Shown here: positions 1 to 8,490 of the stretch, in pieces
Numbering within the stretch: position 1 is the stretch's first letter
How the letters are laid out: each line of letters opens with the position of its first letter
Position numbers and translations under genes: made by a program
Assembly (NCBI RefSeq): GCF_000092285.1
Contig: NC_014100.1
Location: 1,426,001-1,490,000, forward strand
Reading direction: 5' to 3'
Source of the DNA: Caulobacter segnis ATCC 21756
GTDB lineage: Bacteria > Pseudomonadota > Alphaproteobacteria > Caulobacterales > Caulobacteraceae
Length of the DNA stretch: 64,000 nt
The notes under the pieces: model-generated
Databases searched by the model: none
Told to the model about the DNA's origin: nothing
The model's input: the letters and a program-made list of their open reading frames with translations, nothing else

Positions 1-1543
1 AAGAGTGGCTGTAGCGCTCGCCGTGCAGCAGCTGCTGCCACTGGCGGACCATGCCCATCCATTCGTTGTTCAGGATGAAGATCTTGACCGGCAGGTCGAA
101 CTGGATCGCGGTCGACAGCTCCTGGATGCACATCTGGATCGAGGCTTCGCCGGCGATGTCGACGACCAGGCTGTTCGGATGGGCCAGCTGCACGCCCAGG
201 GCGGCCGGCAGGCCGTAGCCCATGGTGCCCAGGCCGCCGGAGGTCATCCAGCGGTTCGGCTCCTCGAAGCGGAAGAACTGCGCGGCCCACATCTGGTGCT
301 GGCCGACCTCGGTCGTGATGTAGACGTCCTTGTCCTTGGTCAGCTCATACAGCCGCTGGATCGCGTACTGCGGCTTGATGACCGTGTCCGAGGCCCGGTA
401 CTTCAGGCACTCGCGGGCGCGCCACTGGTCGATCTGGGCCCACCAGTCGCTGAGGGCGGCCTTGTTCGGCGACAGGTTGGCGGCCTTCCAGGCGGCGATC
501 AGGTCTTCCAGCACCGAGCCGGCGTCGCCGACGATCGGCAGGTCGACGCGGACGTTCTTGTTGATCGACGAGGCGTCGATATCGATGTGGATCTTCTTGC
601 TGCCCGGCGAGAAGGCGTCGAGGCGCCCCGTGACGCGGTCGTCGAAGCGAGCGCCGACGCAGATCATCACGTCGCAGTCGTGCATGGCGTTGTTGGCCTC
701 GAACGTGCCGTGCATGCCCAGCATGCCCAGCCACGCCGGATCGGCCGCCGGGAAGGCGCCCAGACCCATCAGGGTCGAGGTGACCGGCGCGCCGGTCATG
801 GCCGCGAACTCCCGCAGCGCCGCGCTGGCCTTGGGGCCGGCGTTGATGACGCCGCCGCCGGTGTAGAAGATCGGACGGCGGGCGCTGGCGATCATCTTGA
901 CCGCCTCGGCGATGCGGCTGGCGTCGCCCTTGACGCGCGGGGCGTAGGCGTGGGTCGATTGGACCTCTTGCGGGCCGTAGTACTCGCCCTTGGCGAACTG
1001 GACGTCCTTGGGGATGTCGATCAGCACGGGGCCCGGACGGCCGGTCGTGGCGATCTTGAAGGCCTCATGGATGATCTGCGGCAGGTCGCGGACGTCTTTG
1101 ACCAGGTAGTTGTGCTTGGTGCACGAGCGGGTCATGCCGACGGTGTCGGCTTCCTGGAAAGCGTCGGTGCCGATCAGGTGCGTCGGGACCTGGCCGGTGA
1201 TGACGACCATCGGGATCGAGTCCATCAGGGCGTCCATGATGCCGGTAATGGCGTTGGTCGCCCCGGGGCCCGAGGTGACCAAGACGACGCCTGGCTTACC
1301 CGAGCTGCGGGCGTAGCCCTCGGCCGCATGGGTCGCGCCCTGCTCGTGGCGGACCAGGATGTGCTGCAGGCGCGGCTCGTGGAACAGGGCGTCGTAGATC
1401 GGCAGGACCGCGCCGCCCGGATAGCCGAACAGCACCTCGACCCCCTGGTCCACGAGGCCGCGAACCACGATCTCGGCGCCCGTCATGGCGCGATCGGTGG
1501 TGTCGGCGGGAGCCTTGCTCTCGATGGTCTGGTGGGCGGTCAT
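1..1543 (-). CDS. ilvB: Acetolactate synthase large subunit (3' end outside window)
   Basis: Catalytic subunit of acetohydroxyacid synthase, a thiamine-diphosphate and FAD enzyme that condenses pyruvate with pyruvate or 2-ketobutyrate in branched-chain amino-acid synthesis. The ATG at 1543 opens a frame of 514 codons that runs off the left edge. Visible family motifs are FGYPGGAVLPIYD, the catalytic-Glu region RHEQGATHAAEGYAR near residue 60, VTSGPGATN, GGLGTMGYGLPAALG and NNEWMGMVRQWQQ. The cofactor motif usually written GDGS/GDAS reads GEAS here (AGEASIQM), a conservative Asp-to-Glu change. A leader peptide and terminator lie upstream, so expression is probably set by attenuation. ilvN would be expected just beyond the window, but I cannot see it. 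Confidence 0.95.
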   Translation of the reverse strand, partial: MTAHQTIESKAPADTTDRAMTGAEIVVRGLVDQGVEVLFGYPGGAVLPIYDALFHEPRLQHILVRHEQGATHAAEGYARSSGKPGVVLVTSGPGATNAITGIMDALMDSIPMVVITGQVPTHLIGTDAFQEADTVGMTRSCTKHNYLVKDVRDLPQIIHEAFKIATTGRPGPVLIDIPKDVQFAKGEYYGPQEVQSTHAYAPRVKGDASRIAEAVKMIASARRPIFYTGGGVINAGPKASAALREFAAMTGAPVTSTLMGLGAFPAADPAWLGMLGMHGTFEANNAMHDCDVMICVGARFDDRVTGRLDAFSPGSKKIHIDIDASSINKNVRVDLPIVGDAGSVLEDLIAAWKAANLSPNKAALSDWWAQIDQWRARECLKYRASDTVIKPQYAIQRLYELTKDKDVYITTEVGQHQMWAAQFFRFEEPNRWMTSGGLGTMGYGLPAALGVQLAHPNSLVVDIAGEASIQMCIQELSTAIQFDLPVKIFILNNEWMGMVRQWQQLLHGERYSHS

Positions 1544-1582
1544 GGGACGGATCCGGTGGGAAGCAGGAAGGGGTAGGCGGAA

Positions 1583-1608
1583 AAGAAAAAAGGTCCCGAA
1601 GGACCTTT
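1583..1608 (-). terminator. Attenuator terminator before ilvB
   Basis: On the minus strand AAAGGTCC, loop TTCG, GGACCTTT is followed by a T-rich run. It ends about 40 nt before the ilvB start and 35 nt after the leader-peptide stop, the usual place for a ribosome-controlled attenuator. Confidence 0.85.
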
Positions 1609-1643
1609 GCGCGCGCGACCGAACTACGGCGTGACTTCTAAGG

Positions 1644-1679
1644 TCACGTCGCGGACGGCCGCTCCATAAGTACGATCAT
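1644..1679 (-). CDS. ilvB leader peptide, 11 residues (MIVLMERPSAT)
   Basis: A short minus-strand frame reads MIVLMERPSAT and stops at 1644-1646. Its second to fourth codons are Ile, Val, Leu (ATC GTA CTT), the three end products of the pathway that ilvB begins. A small inverted repeat, CGTGAC / GTCACG at 1630-1648, covers the stop codon and could act as pause or antiterminator stem ahead of the terminator at 1583-1608. I recall attenuation being described for C. crescentus ilvBN, which fits. The start is the ATG nearest the regulatory codons; a longer in-frame reading upstream has no support. Confidence 0.75.
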   Translation of the reverse strand: MIVLMERPSAT

Positions 1680-1865
1680 GGTTTTGCGCACGAGTCTTGC
1701 TCCAAAGCTACGGAATGGGTGATGACATGCGCGCGTTAACCCGTCAAGGCGCGCATCACCGCAAGGATGTGCCTTTCTTGCGCGGTGTGACCTTACCGGA
1801 GTTTCACGTGACAGGGGCAGGTTTTCCCCATCACGGTCGCCCTCCCGCAATCGAGGAGCGTTTCA

Positions 1866-2933
1866 GTGTTCGGTCGGCGCGAATTTCTAGTTGGGAGTGC
1901 GGCGCTTGGTTTCGCCGGAAAGGTGTCGGCGGCGGCGCTGTCGGGCGGCGAGGCGGACAAGGCGGTGGACGCCTTCCTCAAAACCCAGCCGTTCCAGGGC
2001 GTGGTGCTGATCGGCAAGGCCGGCAAGCCGGTCTACTCGCGAACGGTCGGTTTCGCCGACATCGAGGGCAGGACGCCGACCAAGCTTGGCACGCCCTATG
2101 TGATCGCCTCGATCTCCAAGTGGCTGACCTCGACCGCGCTGCTGAAGCTGGCGGAGCTCGGGAAGATCGATCTCGAGGCGCCGATCTCCACCTACCTGCC
2201 CGACTACCGCGCCGACACCGGCGCCAAGGTCAAGTTGAGGCAACTGATGACGAACGTCAGCGGTGTGCCGAACGGCTTTTCGAGCTGGACCAAGGCCAAT
2301 CCGGATCCGGACCTCTTCAAGAAGCCGATGACGACCGCCCAGGCCGTCAAGCTGTGGTGCTCGGGCGACCTGGCTTTCGAGCCTGGGACCAAGTTCGACT
2401 ACGCCCTGACGAACTGGGTGATCCTCACCGCGATCATCGAGGCGGTCACCGGCGAGGCCTATGCGGACGCGATGTCCAAGCTGGTCATCGCGCCTCTGGG
2501 CCTGGCCCGCACCACGCCGGTCGATCCGCCGGACCTGGCCGTCTCCTATCGCACGCTCGACCCGCTGGTCCGGCAATCGAACGACCGCTTCTCCTTCTTC
2601 GCCGCCAGCGGAGGCTATTCCAGCACGGCGGGGGATTTGCTGAAGGCGGCGCACGCGATCTTCGATGGCGGGTTCCTGCCGCCAGACCGCAAGAAGGCGC
2701 TGCTGACCGTGGGCTGGCCGGACCAGGATTATGCCCTGGGTGGCCGCGTGAAGACCCTGTTCGCCGACGGCATGCCGCGCGTCTTCGCCTGGGAGACGGG
2801 CCGGGCGGCGGGCTACCGCTCGGTGCTGGGCCACCGTTTCGACGACCAGACGACCGTTGTCCTGCTGAACAACACCAGCATCACCCAGAAGGCGATGGAC
2901 GAGTTCGCCTACAGCCTGTTCGGGACCGTCTAG
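1866..2933 (+). CDS. Tat-exported serine hydrolase, beta-lactamase class C family
   Basis: A 355-residue penicillin-binding-protein-like serine hydrolase. The GTG start has GAGGAG 7 nt upstream. Residues 1-30 form a Tat-type signal (GRREFLVGS, hydrophobic stretch, VSAAA), so it probably acts in the periplasm. The SxxK nucleophile motif is clear (S82-I-S-K85, in ASISKWLTS). The second motif, normally Y-x-N, reads Y179-A-L, with an Asn only at residue 183 (YALTN), and no clear HxG/KTG box is seen near the C-terminus (AAGYRSVLGHRFDD). It is therefore either a divergent esterase or peptidase or a protein with altered catalysis; the substrate cannot be named. It ends tail-to-tail with pncC, sharing CTAG. 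Confidence 0.85.
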   Translation: MFGRREFLVGSAALGFAGKVSAAALSGGEADKAVDAFLKTQPFQGVVLIGKAGKPVYSRTVGFADIEGRTPTKLGTPYVIASISKWLTSTALLKLAELGKIDLEAPISTYLPDYRADTGAKVKLRQLMTNVSGVPNGFSSWTKANPDPDLFKKPMTTAQAVKLWCSGDLAFEPGTKFDYALTNWVILTAIIEAVTGEAYADAMSKLVIAPLGLARTTPVDPPDLAVSYRTLDPLVRQSNDRFSFFAASGGYSSTAGDLLKAAHAIFDGGFLPPDRKKALLTVGWPDQDYALGGRVKTLFADGMPRVFAWETGRAAGYRSVLGHRFDDQTTVVLLNNTSITQKAMDEFAYSLFGTV

Positions 2934-3415
2934 GCTTCCAGCGTTCGGGCCAGCAACTCCAGCGTGGCGGCGGCGAAGGCCTGCATGTTGGAGCCGCGTT
3001 CGGGGCTGCCGGTCTCGATCGTGGCGCTGACCGAGGCGTCCTCGCCGACCACGGCCATGCAGCAATGGCCGGGCGCGTCGCCATAGCGGTTGCCGTCGGG
3101 CCCGGCGGCGCCGGTTTCCGACAGGCCCCAGGTCGCCTTCAAGTTCTTGCGGGCTACGCGCGCCAGCAGTTCCGCGTAGGGCTCGCTGGCCGAGCGCAGG
3201 CCGTCCATCGCCTTCTGCGGGATGTCCATCAGGGTCAGGCGCGCCCGGGCCGTGTAGACGACCGCGCCCCCGACATAGAACTTCGACGCGCCCGGCACCG
3301 CCAGCAACGCCGCCGAGATCAGGCCGCCGGCCGAGGACTCCGCCACGGCGACGGTCTCGCCTCGGGCGATCAGGCGTTCGGCGACGCGTTCGGCGAGGGC
3401 GTTGAGGTCGGACAT
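2930..3415 (-). CDS. pncC: Nicotinamide-nucleotide amidohydrolase PncC (CinA C-terminal family)
   Basis: Stand-alone CinA C-terminal domain of 161 residues, the usual size. The family deamidates nicotinamide mononucleotide to nicotinate mononucleotide in NAD salvage. Seen: AVAESSAGGLISAALLAVPGAS near residues 22-43, GGAVVYTARAR, and GLSETGAAGPDGNRYGDAPG, all characteristic of the family. I chose the ATG at 3415 (MSDLNALAERV) because AAGGA lies about 6 nt upstream; an ATG further upstream would add about 20 residues without family similarity. Its stop overlaps that of the convergent serine hydrolase. Confidence 0.9.
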   Translation of the reverse strand: MSDLNALAERVAERLIARGETVAVAESSAGGLISAALLAVPGASKFYVGGAVVYTARARLTLMDIPQKAMDGLRSASEPYAELLARVARKNLKATWGLSETGAAGPDGNRYGDAPGHCCMAVVGEDASVSATIETGSPERGSNMQAFAAATLELLARTLEA

Positions 3416-3500
3416 CAGGCTTCCTTCGGGCTTACCTACCCTCTCCATAGGGACAAGTCGGCGACCTGCAAACACAGGCTATCGCCAAGATTGAGCGGCT

Positions 3501-4061
3501 GTGCTCACCATGGCCAAGCTCAACCTGGAGATCACCGTGCTCGTCCAAGCCGCCACGCCTCCCGCCGCGACCGCGCCGGCGCCGCCCGCGCCCCAGCCGC
3601 CGCAACTACAGAGGTTGGCGCCCGTCGCGCAGAAGGCCAGGCCGCTGACGCTGGCCAAGGGGGGGCGGACCGAGAACGTGGTGGTGCGCTACCAGATCTT
3701 CCTGCGGACCATCGCCAAGCCCGGCGCGGTTCCCGAGGCGCCGGAGGGGGTGACGGTGTCGGCCATCCCCTGCGTCTGGACGGTCGAGTCCTATCTGCAG
3801 CGCGATCTTTGCTTCTACTCGATCACGGGCCTGCTCGGGTGCGAGGAGGGCGCCACCACTCCGCTTCAGGCGATCGAGAACGGCCAGGCCGACCTGCCGG
3901 CCGGAACCGCCTGCGAGGTCTTCGCCAAGCCGGTGACCGCCGCCGAGGACCGGGTGATCGCTACCCTCGACCGGATGAAGGATCAGATGTTCGACGAGGA
4001 TTACCAGCTGGCGGTGAAGCCGCGGCTGGTCAAGGCCGGCGCGACGGTCACGGAGCGCTGA
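3501..4061 (+). CDS. Conserved hypothetical protein, Pro/Ala-rich N-terminus
   Basis: I do not recognise this 186-residue protein. Residues 15-45 are an Ala/Pro-rich linker ([15 protein letters not shown]). The rest is a globular region with four cysteines ([33 protein letters not shown]), which could pair as disulfides if the protein is exported, but there is no convincing signal peptide. The GTG at 3501 is used; an ATG at 3510 (MAKLNLEI) is an equally possible start, and neither has a strong ribosome site. It lies between pncC and miaA, both on the opposite strand, so it is its own transcription unit. Confidence 0.6.
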   Translation: MLTMAKLNLEITVLVQAATPPAATAPAPPAPQPPQLQRLAPVAQKARPLTLAKGGRTENVVVRYQIFLRTIAKPGAVPEAPEGVTVSAIPCVWTVESYLQRDLCFYSITGLLGCEEGATTPLQAIENGQADLPAGTACEVFAKPVTAAEDRVIATLDRMKDQMFDEDYQLAVKPRLVKAGATVTER

Positions 4062-4968
4062 TCCGTTCCCAATCCGGCGTCTGGTTGCGGAACCAGGTCA
4101 GCTGTCGCTTGGCGTAGCGGCGGGTTTCCTGCCGCGCGGCGTCCAGTGCTTGCTCCAACGTGGTCTCGCCGCGCAGATGCGCCGCGAACTCGCGATAGCC
4201 GACGGCCTTGAGGGCGGGCAGGGACGGATCCAGGCCCCGGGCCTCCATCGCCCGGACCTCGTCCAGCGCGCCTTGCTCGAGCATCACCGACAGGCGCGCA
4301 TCGCAGCGCGCATAGAGTTCCGCGCGGGGCGGATCGAGCACTAGCCCCTTCCAACTGCCTGGCTCGAGCGCCGGCTTGGTGTCGGTCTGCCAGGCGGTGA
4401 GGGACTTGCCGGTCGCGATGGCCACGGCGTGGGCCCGCACCAGCCGCTGGCGATCGCCGATCTCGATCCGTGCCTCGGCTTCGGGGTCCAGCGGTTTCAG
4501 GATCTCGCGGAACTCGGCCTCTCCACGCGCCGCGTACAGCAGGCCCGAGATTTCGCGTTGGGTCTCGGGCACGGGCGGCACGTCGGCCAAACCGTGTGTG
4601 AGCGCGCGGAAATAGAGCCCCGTGCCGCCGACCACGATGGCCGGATTGCCACGCGCTTCGATCTCGGCGAGGGCCGTGATGGCGGCTTCCTGCCAGCGCC
4701 CGACCGACCAGCCGACGGCCGGGTCGACCACGCCAAACAAGTGGTGCGGCGCGCGGGCGACTTCCTCGGGCGATGGTCCGGCTGTCAGCACGCGCAAGCC
4801 GGCGTAGATCTGCATGGAGTCGGCGTTGACGATCTCGCCGCCGATCCGTTCGGCCAAACGCAGGGCGTGGGCCGACTTGCCGCTTGCGGTTGGGCCCGCG
4901 ATCAGCCAGATGCGATAGTCACCACCTTCGGAGCGATCCAAGGTTGCGTCAGACTGGGGAGAGCTCAT
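4048..4968 (-). CDS. miaA: tRNA dimethylallyltransferase MiaA
   Basis: Adds a dimethylallyl group from DMAPP to N6 of A37 in tRNAs reading UNN codons. The 306-residue protein shows the P-loop GPTASGKS near residue 24, [32 protein letters not shown] and the C-terminal [14 protein letters not shown] tRNA-binding segment. The ATG at 4968 is chosen because AGGACGG precedes it; an upstream in-frame ATG at 4986 has no ribosome site. Its start codon lies inside the tetramer CATG (4966-4969), which also holds the start of the divergent exported protein. Confidence 0.95.
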   Translation of the reverse strand: MSSPQSDATLDRSEGGDYRIWLIAGPTASGKSAHALRLAERIGGEIVNADSMQIYAGLRVLTAGPSPEEVARAPHHLFGVVDPAVGWSVGRWQEAAITALAEIEARGNPAIVVGGTGLYFRALTHGLADVPPVPETQREISGLLYAARGEAEFREILKPLDPEAEARIEIGDRQRLVRAHAVAIATGKSLTAWQTDTKPALEPGSWKGLVLDPPRAELYARCDARLSVMLEQGALDEVRAMEARGLDPSLPALKAVGYREFAAHLRGETTLEQALDAARQETRRYAKRQLTWFRNQTPDWERISAP

Positions 4969-5446
4969 GCGTCCGTCCTGCCTCATCGCGGCCAGCCTTG
5001 CCGCATCCGTCCTTCTTTCGCCAGCCTTCGCGAACGCGGCGGACGTCAACCCCAAGGCGGGGATCGCCCAGTCGCCAGCGGCCCAGCCTCCGGCGACGGC
5101 GCCAGCCCTCTCCGCGGCCACGAGCGAGAAGGTGGGCTGTGGCGCCGTTCTCATGATTTTGGGCAAGGTCGCCGACGGCTATCCCGAGATGTTCGCTAAG
5201 CAAAGCAATGGCAAGGCGGTGCAGTCCATGCTCAGCGCCTTCGGATTCAAGGGCAAGGCCATGCTGGACGAAGCCTTCGCGGAAGGCGGCGCCTTGGGTC
5301 TTACGCCCAGCCAGACGTATGAGGCCGGTGTCGCCTCGCTGCTCAGCCTGGCCAAGTCCGAAGTCACCGGCGCGAGCGACGCCAATGCGGCGGGGCGCCA
5401 GGCCGGCGTCGCCCTCATGAAGCGCTGCACGGGACTGGGCGGATAG
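4967..5446 (+). CDS. Exported hypothetical protein, start overlaps miaA start
   Basis: A 159-residue protein with a clear Sec signal peptide ([20 protein letters not shown], cleavage near AFANA/ADV at residues 23-25), a low-complexity Ala/Pro segment to about residue 50, and a helical domain with two cysteines (KVGCGAV, MKRCTGL) that could form a disulfide in the periplasm. GGGGAG lies 6 nt before the ATG. It is 10 nt upstream of serB and may be co-transcribed with it. I do not recognise the family. The start codon shares two bases with the divergent miaA start. Confidence 0.75.
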   Translation: MRPSCLIAASLAASVLLSPAFANAADVNPKAGIAQSPAAQPPATAPALSAATSEKVGCGAVLMILGKVADGYPEMFAKQSNGKAVQSMLSAFGFKGKAMLDEAFAEGGALGLTPSQTYEAGVASLLSLAKSEVTGASDANAAGRQAGVALMKRCTGLGG

Positions 5447-5456
5447 TCGAGGCGGG

Positions 5457-6341
5457 TTGACGGGCGGGACGGCCTGGCTTAGCGCCCCCGGCATGTTCGC
5501 CATCACGCTCGTCGGCCAAGGGGCCGAAACCGTCGCTCGCGCCCTGGACCTGGGGCCGTCGGCCCTTCTGGGCCCGAACGCCGTGGATCTGTCGACGGAC
5601 GTCGCGCTGGCGGACGCCAAGGCGCGGGTCGCGGAGATCGTCGGCGACCAGGCGATCGACTTCGCCATTCAGCCGGTCGAGAACCGCAGGAAGCGCCTGC
5701 TGATCGCCGACATGGACTCGACGATCATTAACGTCGAATGCCTGGACGAGCTCGCGGACTTCGCCGGCGTGAAGGCGCAGGTCTCCGAGATCACCGAGCG
5801 GGCCATGCGCGGCGAACTGGCCTTCGAGGGCGCGTTGCGCGAGCGGGTCGGGATGCTGAAGGGACTGTCGGTCGACGCCCTGCAAAGCTGCTACGACGAG
5901 CGCGTCCGGCTGAACCCCGGCGCGCGGACCCTGGTCATGACCATGGCCCAGCACGGCGCGCGCTGCGCCCTGGTCTCGGGCGGCTTCACCTTCTTCACCA
6001 GCCGCGTGGCGGAGGCGGCGGGCTTTCACCTGAACCGCGCCAACACCCTGATCGAGCAGGGCGGCGCGCTGACCGGCGAGGTCGGCGATCCGATCCTGGG
6101 CAAGGAGGCCAAGCTGGCGGCCTTGCGCGAGGAGACGGCGGCCCTGGGCCTTACCCCCGTCGACGCCCTGGCGGTCGGCGACGGCGCCAACGACCTGGCG
6201 ATGATCGAGGCCGCGGGCCTGGGCGTCGCCTATCGCGCCAAGCCGATCGTCGCGGCCCAGGCCGACGCCAAGGTCGACCACACCGACCTGACGACCTTGC
6301 TCTACTTCCAGGGCTATCGCGCCGAGGAGTTTGTCTCGTGA
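5457..6341 (+). CDS. serB: Phosphoserine phosphatase SerB
   Basis: HAD-family phosphatase for the last step of serine synthesis. Seen: catalytic motif I DMDSTIINVECLDELADFAG near residues 86-105, motif II VSGGFTFFT, and motif IV GDGANDLAMI, with the serB substrate-specificity helix between. The N-terminal ~80 residues are the usual degenerate ACT-like region. The TTG at 5457 follows GAGG by 4 nt; an ATG at 5493 (MFAITLVGQ) without a clear ribosome site is the alternative. The last codons overlap the next gene by 4 nt (GTGA), so the two are translationally coupled. Confidence 0.93.
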   Translation: MTGGTAWLSAPGMFAITLVGQGAETVARALDLGPSALLGPNAVDLSTDVALADAKARVAEIVGDQAIDFAIQPVENRRKRLLIADMDSTIINVECLDELADFAGVKAQVSEITERAMRGELAFEGALRERVGMLKGLSVDALQSCYDERVRLNPGARTLVMTMAQHGARCALVSGGFTFFTSRVAEAAGFHLNRANTLIEQGGALTGEVGDPILGKEAKLAALREETAALGLTPVDALAVGDGANDLAMIEAAGLGVAYRAKPIVAAQADAKVDHTDLTTLLYFQGYRAEEFVS

Positions 6342-7003
6342 GTTTTCCGCGCCGCGTCGATGCGGTGGTCTTCGACATGGACGGCCTGCTGCTGGACACC
6401 GAGATCGTCTACCGCGCCGCGATGATCGAGGCTGGGAGCGTCTTCGGCGTCCAGTTCACCGGCGAGACCTACGCCTCGATGGTGGGCAAGACCAATCCCG
6501 AGTGCGCGGTGATGCTGCGCGAGCTCTACGGCGAGACCTTTCCGGCGCAGGCCTATTTCGAGCGCGTCTGGGCTGACGTCGAGGATCTGCTGGAGGCCGA
6601 GACCAAGCTGAAGGCCGGGGTGGTCGAAATCCTCGACTATCTGGACGATCGGGGCCTGCCGCGCGGCATCGCCACCTCGAACGGCATGGCCGCCGTGGAG
6701 CGTTATCTAGGCCGCTTCGATCTGCTGCACCGTTTCAACGCCGTGGTCGCCCACCACGATGTGACGCGTCACAAGCCCAATCCCGACCCGTACCTGCTGG
6801 CGGCGCAGCGCATCGGCGTCGATCCCAGCTACTGCCTGGCGCTCGAGGACTCGCACCCCGGCGTCCGCGCCGCCCACGCAGCGGGCATGATGACGGTGAT
6901 GGTGCCGGATATTCTCGACCCGAACGAGGAGATGCACGACAAGTGCGTCCACATCGCCGAGAGCCTGCATCACGTGATGGATCTGCTGAAGGCCGCGTCC
7001 TAG
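6338..7003 (+). CDS. HAD-IA family hydrolase, beta-phosphoglucomutase-like
   Basis: A 221-residue phosphatase or phosphomutase-like HAD protein. Seen: FDMDGLLLDTE near residue 11, the helical cap, ATSNGMAAVERYLGRF (motif II), KPNPDPYLLAAQRIGV (motif III Lys) and LALEDSHPGVRAAHAAGM (motif IV). The GTG start overlaps the serB stop as GTGA and the next codons read SFPRRVDAVVF. The substrate cannot be assigned; close relatives act on sugar phosphates or phosphoglycolate. It ends convergent with the small gene at 7000-7185, sharing CTAG. Confidence 0.88.
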   Translation: MSFPRRVDAVVFDMDGLLLDTEIVYRAAMIEAGSVFGVQFTGETYASMVGKTNPECAVMLRELYGETFPAQAYFERVWADVEDLLEAETKLKAGVVEILDYLDDRGLPRGIATSNGMAAVERYLGRFDLLHRFNAVVAHHDVTRHKPNPDPYLLAAQRIGVDPSYCLALEDSHPGVRAAHAAGMMTVMVPDILDPNEEMHDKCVHIAESLHHVMDLLKAAS

Positions 7004-7185
7004 CCGACGAGCGACACGATCGATGCGGTCGAGACCAGCATGACGGACTGGGCCGCCTCGTTGTTTCGACGTTGCTGCTCAGTACGCTTCGCGGCGCGAG
7101 CCTCCGCGGCTTCAGTGAGGATTTCGTGCCAGCGCTGTGGCTTGCCATAGGCGCCGGGCTGCAGGGGAGATCGTCTGGCCATCAT
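7000..7185 (-). CDS. Small hypothetical protein, 61 residues
   Basis: The frame begins MMARRSPLQPGAYGKPQ and continues RWHEILTEAAEARAAKRTEQQRRN, a charged, probably helical stretch, then a short hydrophobic tail (VMLVSTASIVSLVG) that could be a membrane anchor. GGAG lies about 9 nt upstream of the double ATG at 7183-7185. It is convergent with the HAD gene, overlapping by CTAG. I do not recognise the family. Support comes from the ribosome site, the tail-to-tail packing and the absence of any other gene in this gap. Confidence 0.55.
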   Translation of the reverse strand: MMARRSPLQPGAYGKPQRWHEILTEAAEARAAKRTEQQRRNNEAAQSVMLVSTASIVSLVG

Positions 7186-7317
7186 GCGGAAAACTCCACG
7201 ATGGCCGGAGCTTAGCACGACAGGCGTCGCCGACCAATCGCCCTAAGGGCCGCGCCCGGCTTGTAAATGCCGCCGGTCGCGCGGATATGAGGGCTCGCAA
7301 TACGAGGCCTGACTGAC

Positions 7318-8427
7318 GTGACCGGCGTAACCCCCGCTACTCTCGACGACGCCCGCATGGCGCTGGACCGCATTCCCGACCCCGTCAGCGGGCGAGGGCT
7401 GGTGGCGGCCGAGCTGGTGCAGGGCCTCGTGGTCCGCAACGGCCGCGCCGGCTTCATGCTGGAAGTCCCCGCCAGCCAGGCCGCGACCTACGCCCCAATC
7501 CGCGAGGCCGCCGAAAAGGCCCTGGCGGCTCTGCCGGGGATCGACGTCGCCCAGGTCGTGCTGACGGCCCAGGCGGCCGAGGGCGCGACCCGGGTGCGCA
7601 GGGGGGCGAAGGTCTCCGACGACCCGCAAGCCCGCATGGTCCCGCCGCCCGAAGCCGAAAAGCCCGCCCACGTCCGTCACGTGATCGCGGTGGCCTCGGG
7701 CAAGGGCGGGGTCGGCAAGTCCACGGTCTCGACCAATCTCGCCGTCGCCTTCGCCCAGATGGGCCTGCGCGTCGGCCTGCTGGACGCCGATGTCTACGGC
7801 CCCTCGGCGCCGAAGATGATGGGGGTCGACGGCGATCCGCTGTTCGAGAACGAGAAGCTGCAGCCGTTGGAGGCCCATGGCGTCAAGCTGATGTCGATCG
7901 GCTTCATCGTCGACGAGGGCAAGGCGATGATCTGGCGCGGGCCGATGGCCTCGTCGGCGGTTCGCCAGATGATCCACGACGTCGCCTGGGGCTCGGAAGC
8001 CCAGCCGCTGGACGTGCTGGTCGTCGACCTGCCGCCCGGCACCGGCGACATCCAGCTGACCCTCGTTCAGAAGCTGCGGATCGACGGCGTCGTGCTGGTG
8101 ACCACGCCGCAGGAGATCGCCCTGATCGACGCCCGCCGCGCGGCGGTGATGTTCGAGAAGACCGCGACGCCGATCCTGGGGCTGATCGAGAACATGGCCT
8201 TCTTCGCCGATCCCTCGACCGGCGCGCCGATCCCGATCTTCGGCGAAGGCGGCGGCGTGGCCGAGGCCGCGCGCCTGCAGGTTCCGCTGTTGGGCCGCGT
8301 GCCGATCGAGATGGGCGTGCGCATCGGCGGCGACGAGGGGGTTCCGGCCGTGATCGGCGAGCCCAAGGGCCAGGCGGCCCAGGTCTTCGTCGCGGCGGCC
8401 AAGACGCTCTGGGACGCCGTCGGCTAG
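7318..8427 (+). CDS. mrp: Mrp/ApbC-type P-loop ATPase (Fe-S carrier family)
   Basis: A 369-residue protein with an N-terminal MIP18/DUF59-type domain (residues 1-95) and a MinD-like ATPase domain. The deviant Walker A SGKGGVGKST begins near residue 127; DADVYGPSAPKMMG and VDLPPGTGDIQLTL follow. The family carries [4Fe-4S] clusters to apoproteins, with the bridging cluster on a C-terminal CxxC. At that place (ENMAFF..STG..IPIFGEGGG) this protein has ADPS and no cysteine. Start is GTG 7318; no better start is visible. A terminator hairpin follows at 8435-8472. Confidence 0.9.
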   Translation: MTGVTPATLDDARMALDRIPDPVSGRGLVAAELVQGLVVRNGRAGFMLEVPASQAATYAPIREAAEKALAALPGIDVAQVVLTAQAAEGATRVRRGAKVSDDPQARMVPPPEAEKPAHVRHVIAVASGKGGVGKSTVSTNLAVAFAQMGLRVGLLDADVYGPSAPKMMGVDGDPLFENEKLQPLEAHGVKLMSIGFIVDEGKAMIWRGPMASSAVRQMIHDVAWGSEAQPLDVLVVDLPPGTGDIQLTLVQKLRIDGVVLVTTPQEIALIDARRAAVMFEKTATPILGLIENMAFFADPSTGAPIPIFGEGGGVAEAARLQVPLLGRVPIEMGVRIGGDEGVPAVIGEPKGQAAQVFVAAAKTLWDAVG

Positions 8428-8434
8428 CATCCAC

Positions 8435-8472
8435 GAAAAAGCCCGCCAGGATCGCTCCCGGCGGGCTTTCTC
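8435..8472. terminator. Bidirectional terminator between mrp and the FadL-type porin
   Basis: GCCCGCC (8441-8447) pairs with GGCGGGC (8460-8466), flanked by an A-run on the left and TTTC on the right, so it can serve both converging genes. Confidence 0.8.
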
Positions 8473-8490
8473 TTGGATCGTTCGCGGCGC

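Noticed and set aside
5..1576. Plus-strand frame of 523 codons over ilvB
   Set aside because: Antisense to a well-conserved acetolactate synthase; its composition (Arg, Gly, Asp, Val rich, no domains) is that of a GC-rich shadow.
5493..6341. ATG 5493 as the serB start
   Set aside because: No ribosome site; kept as the alternative to TTG 5457, which has GAGG at a short 4-nt spacing.
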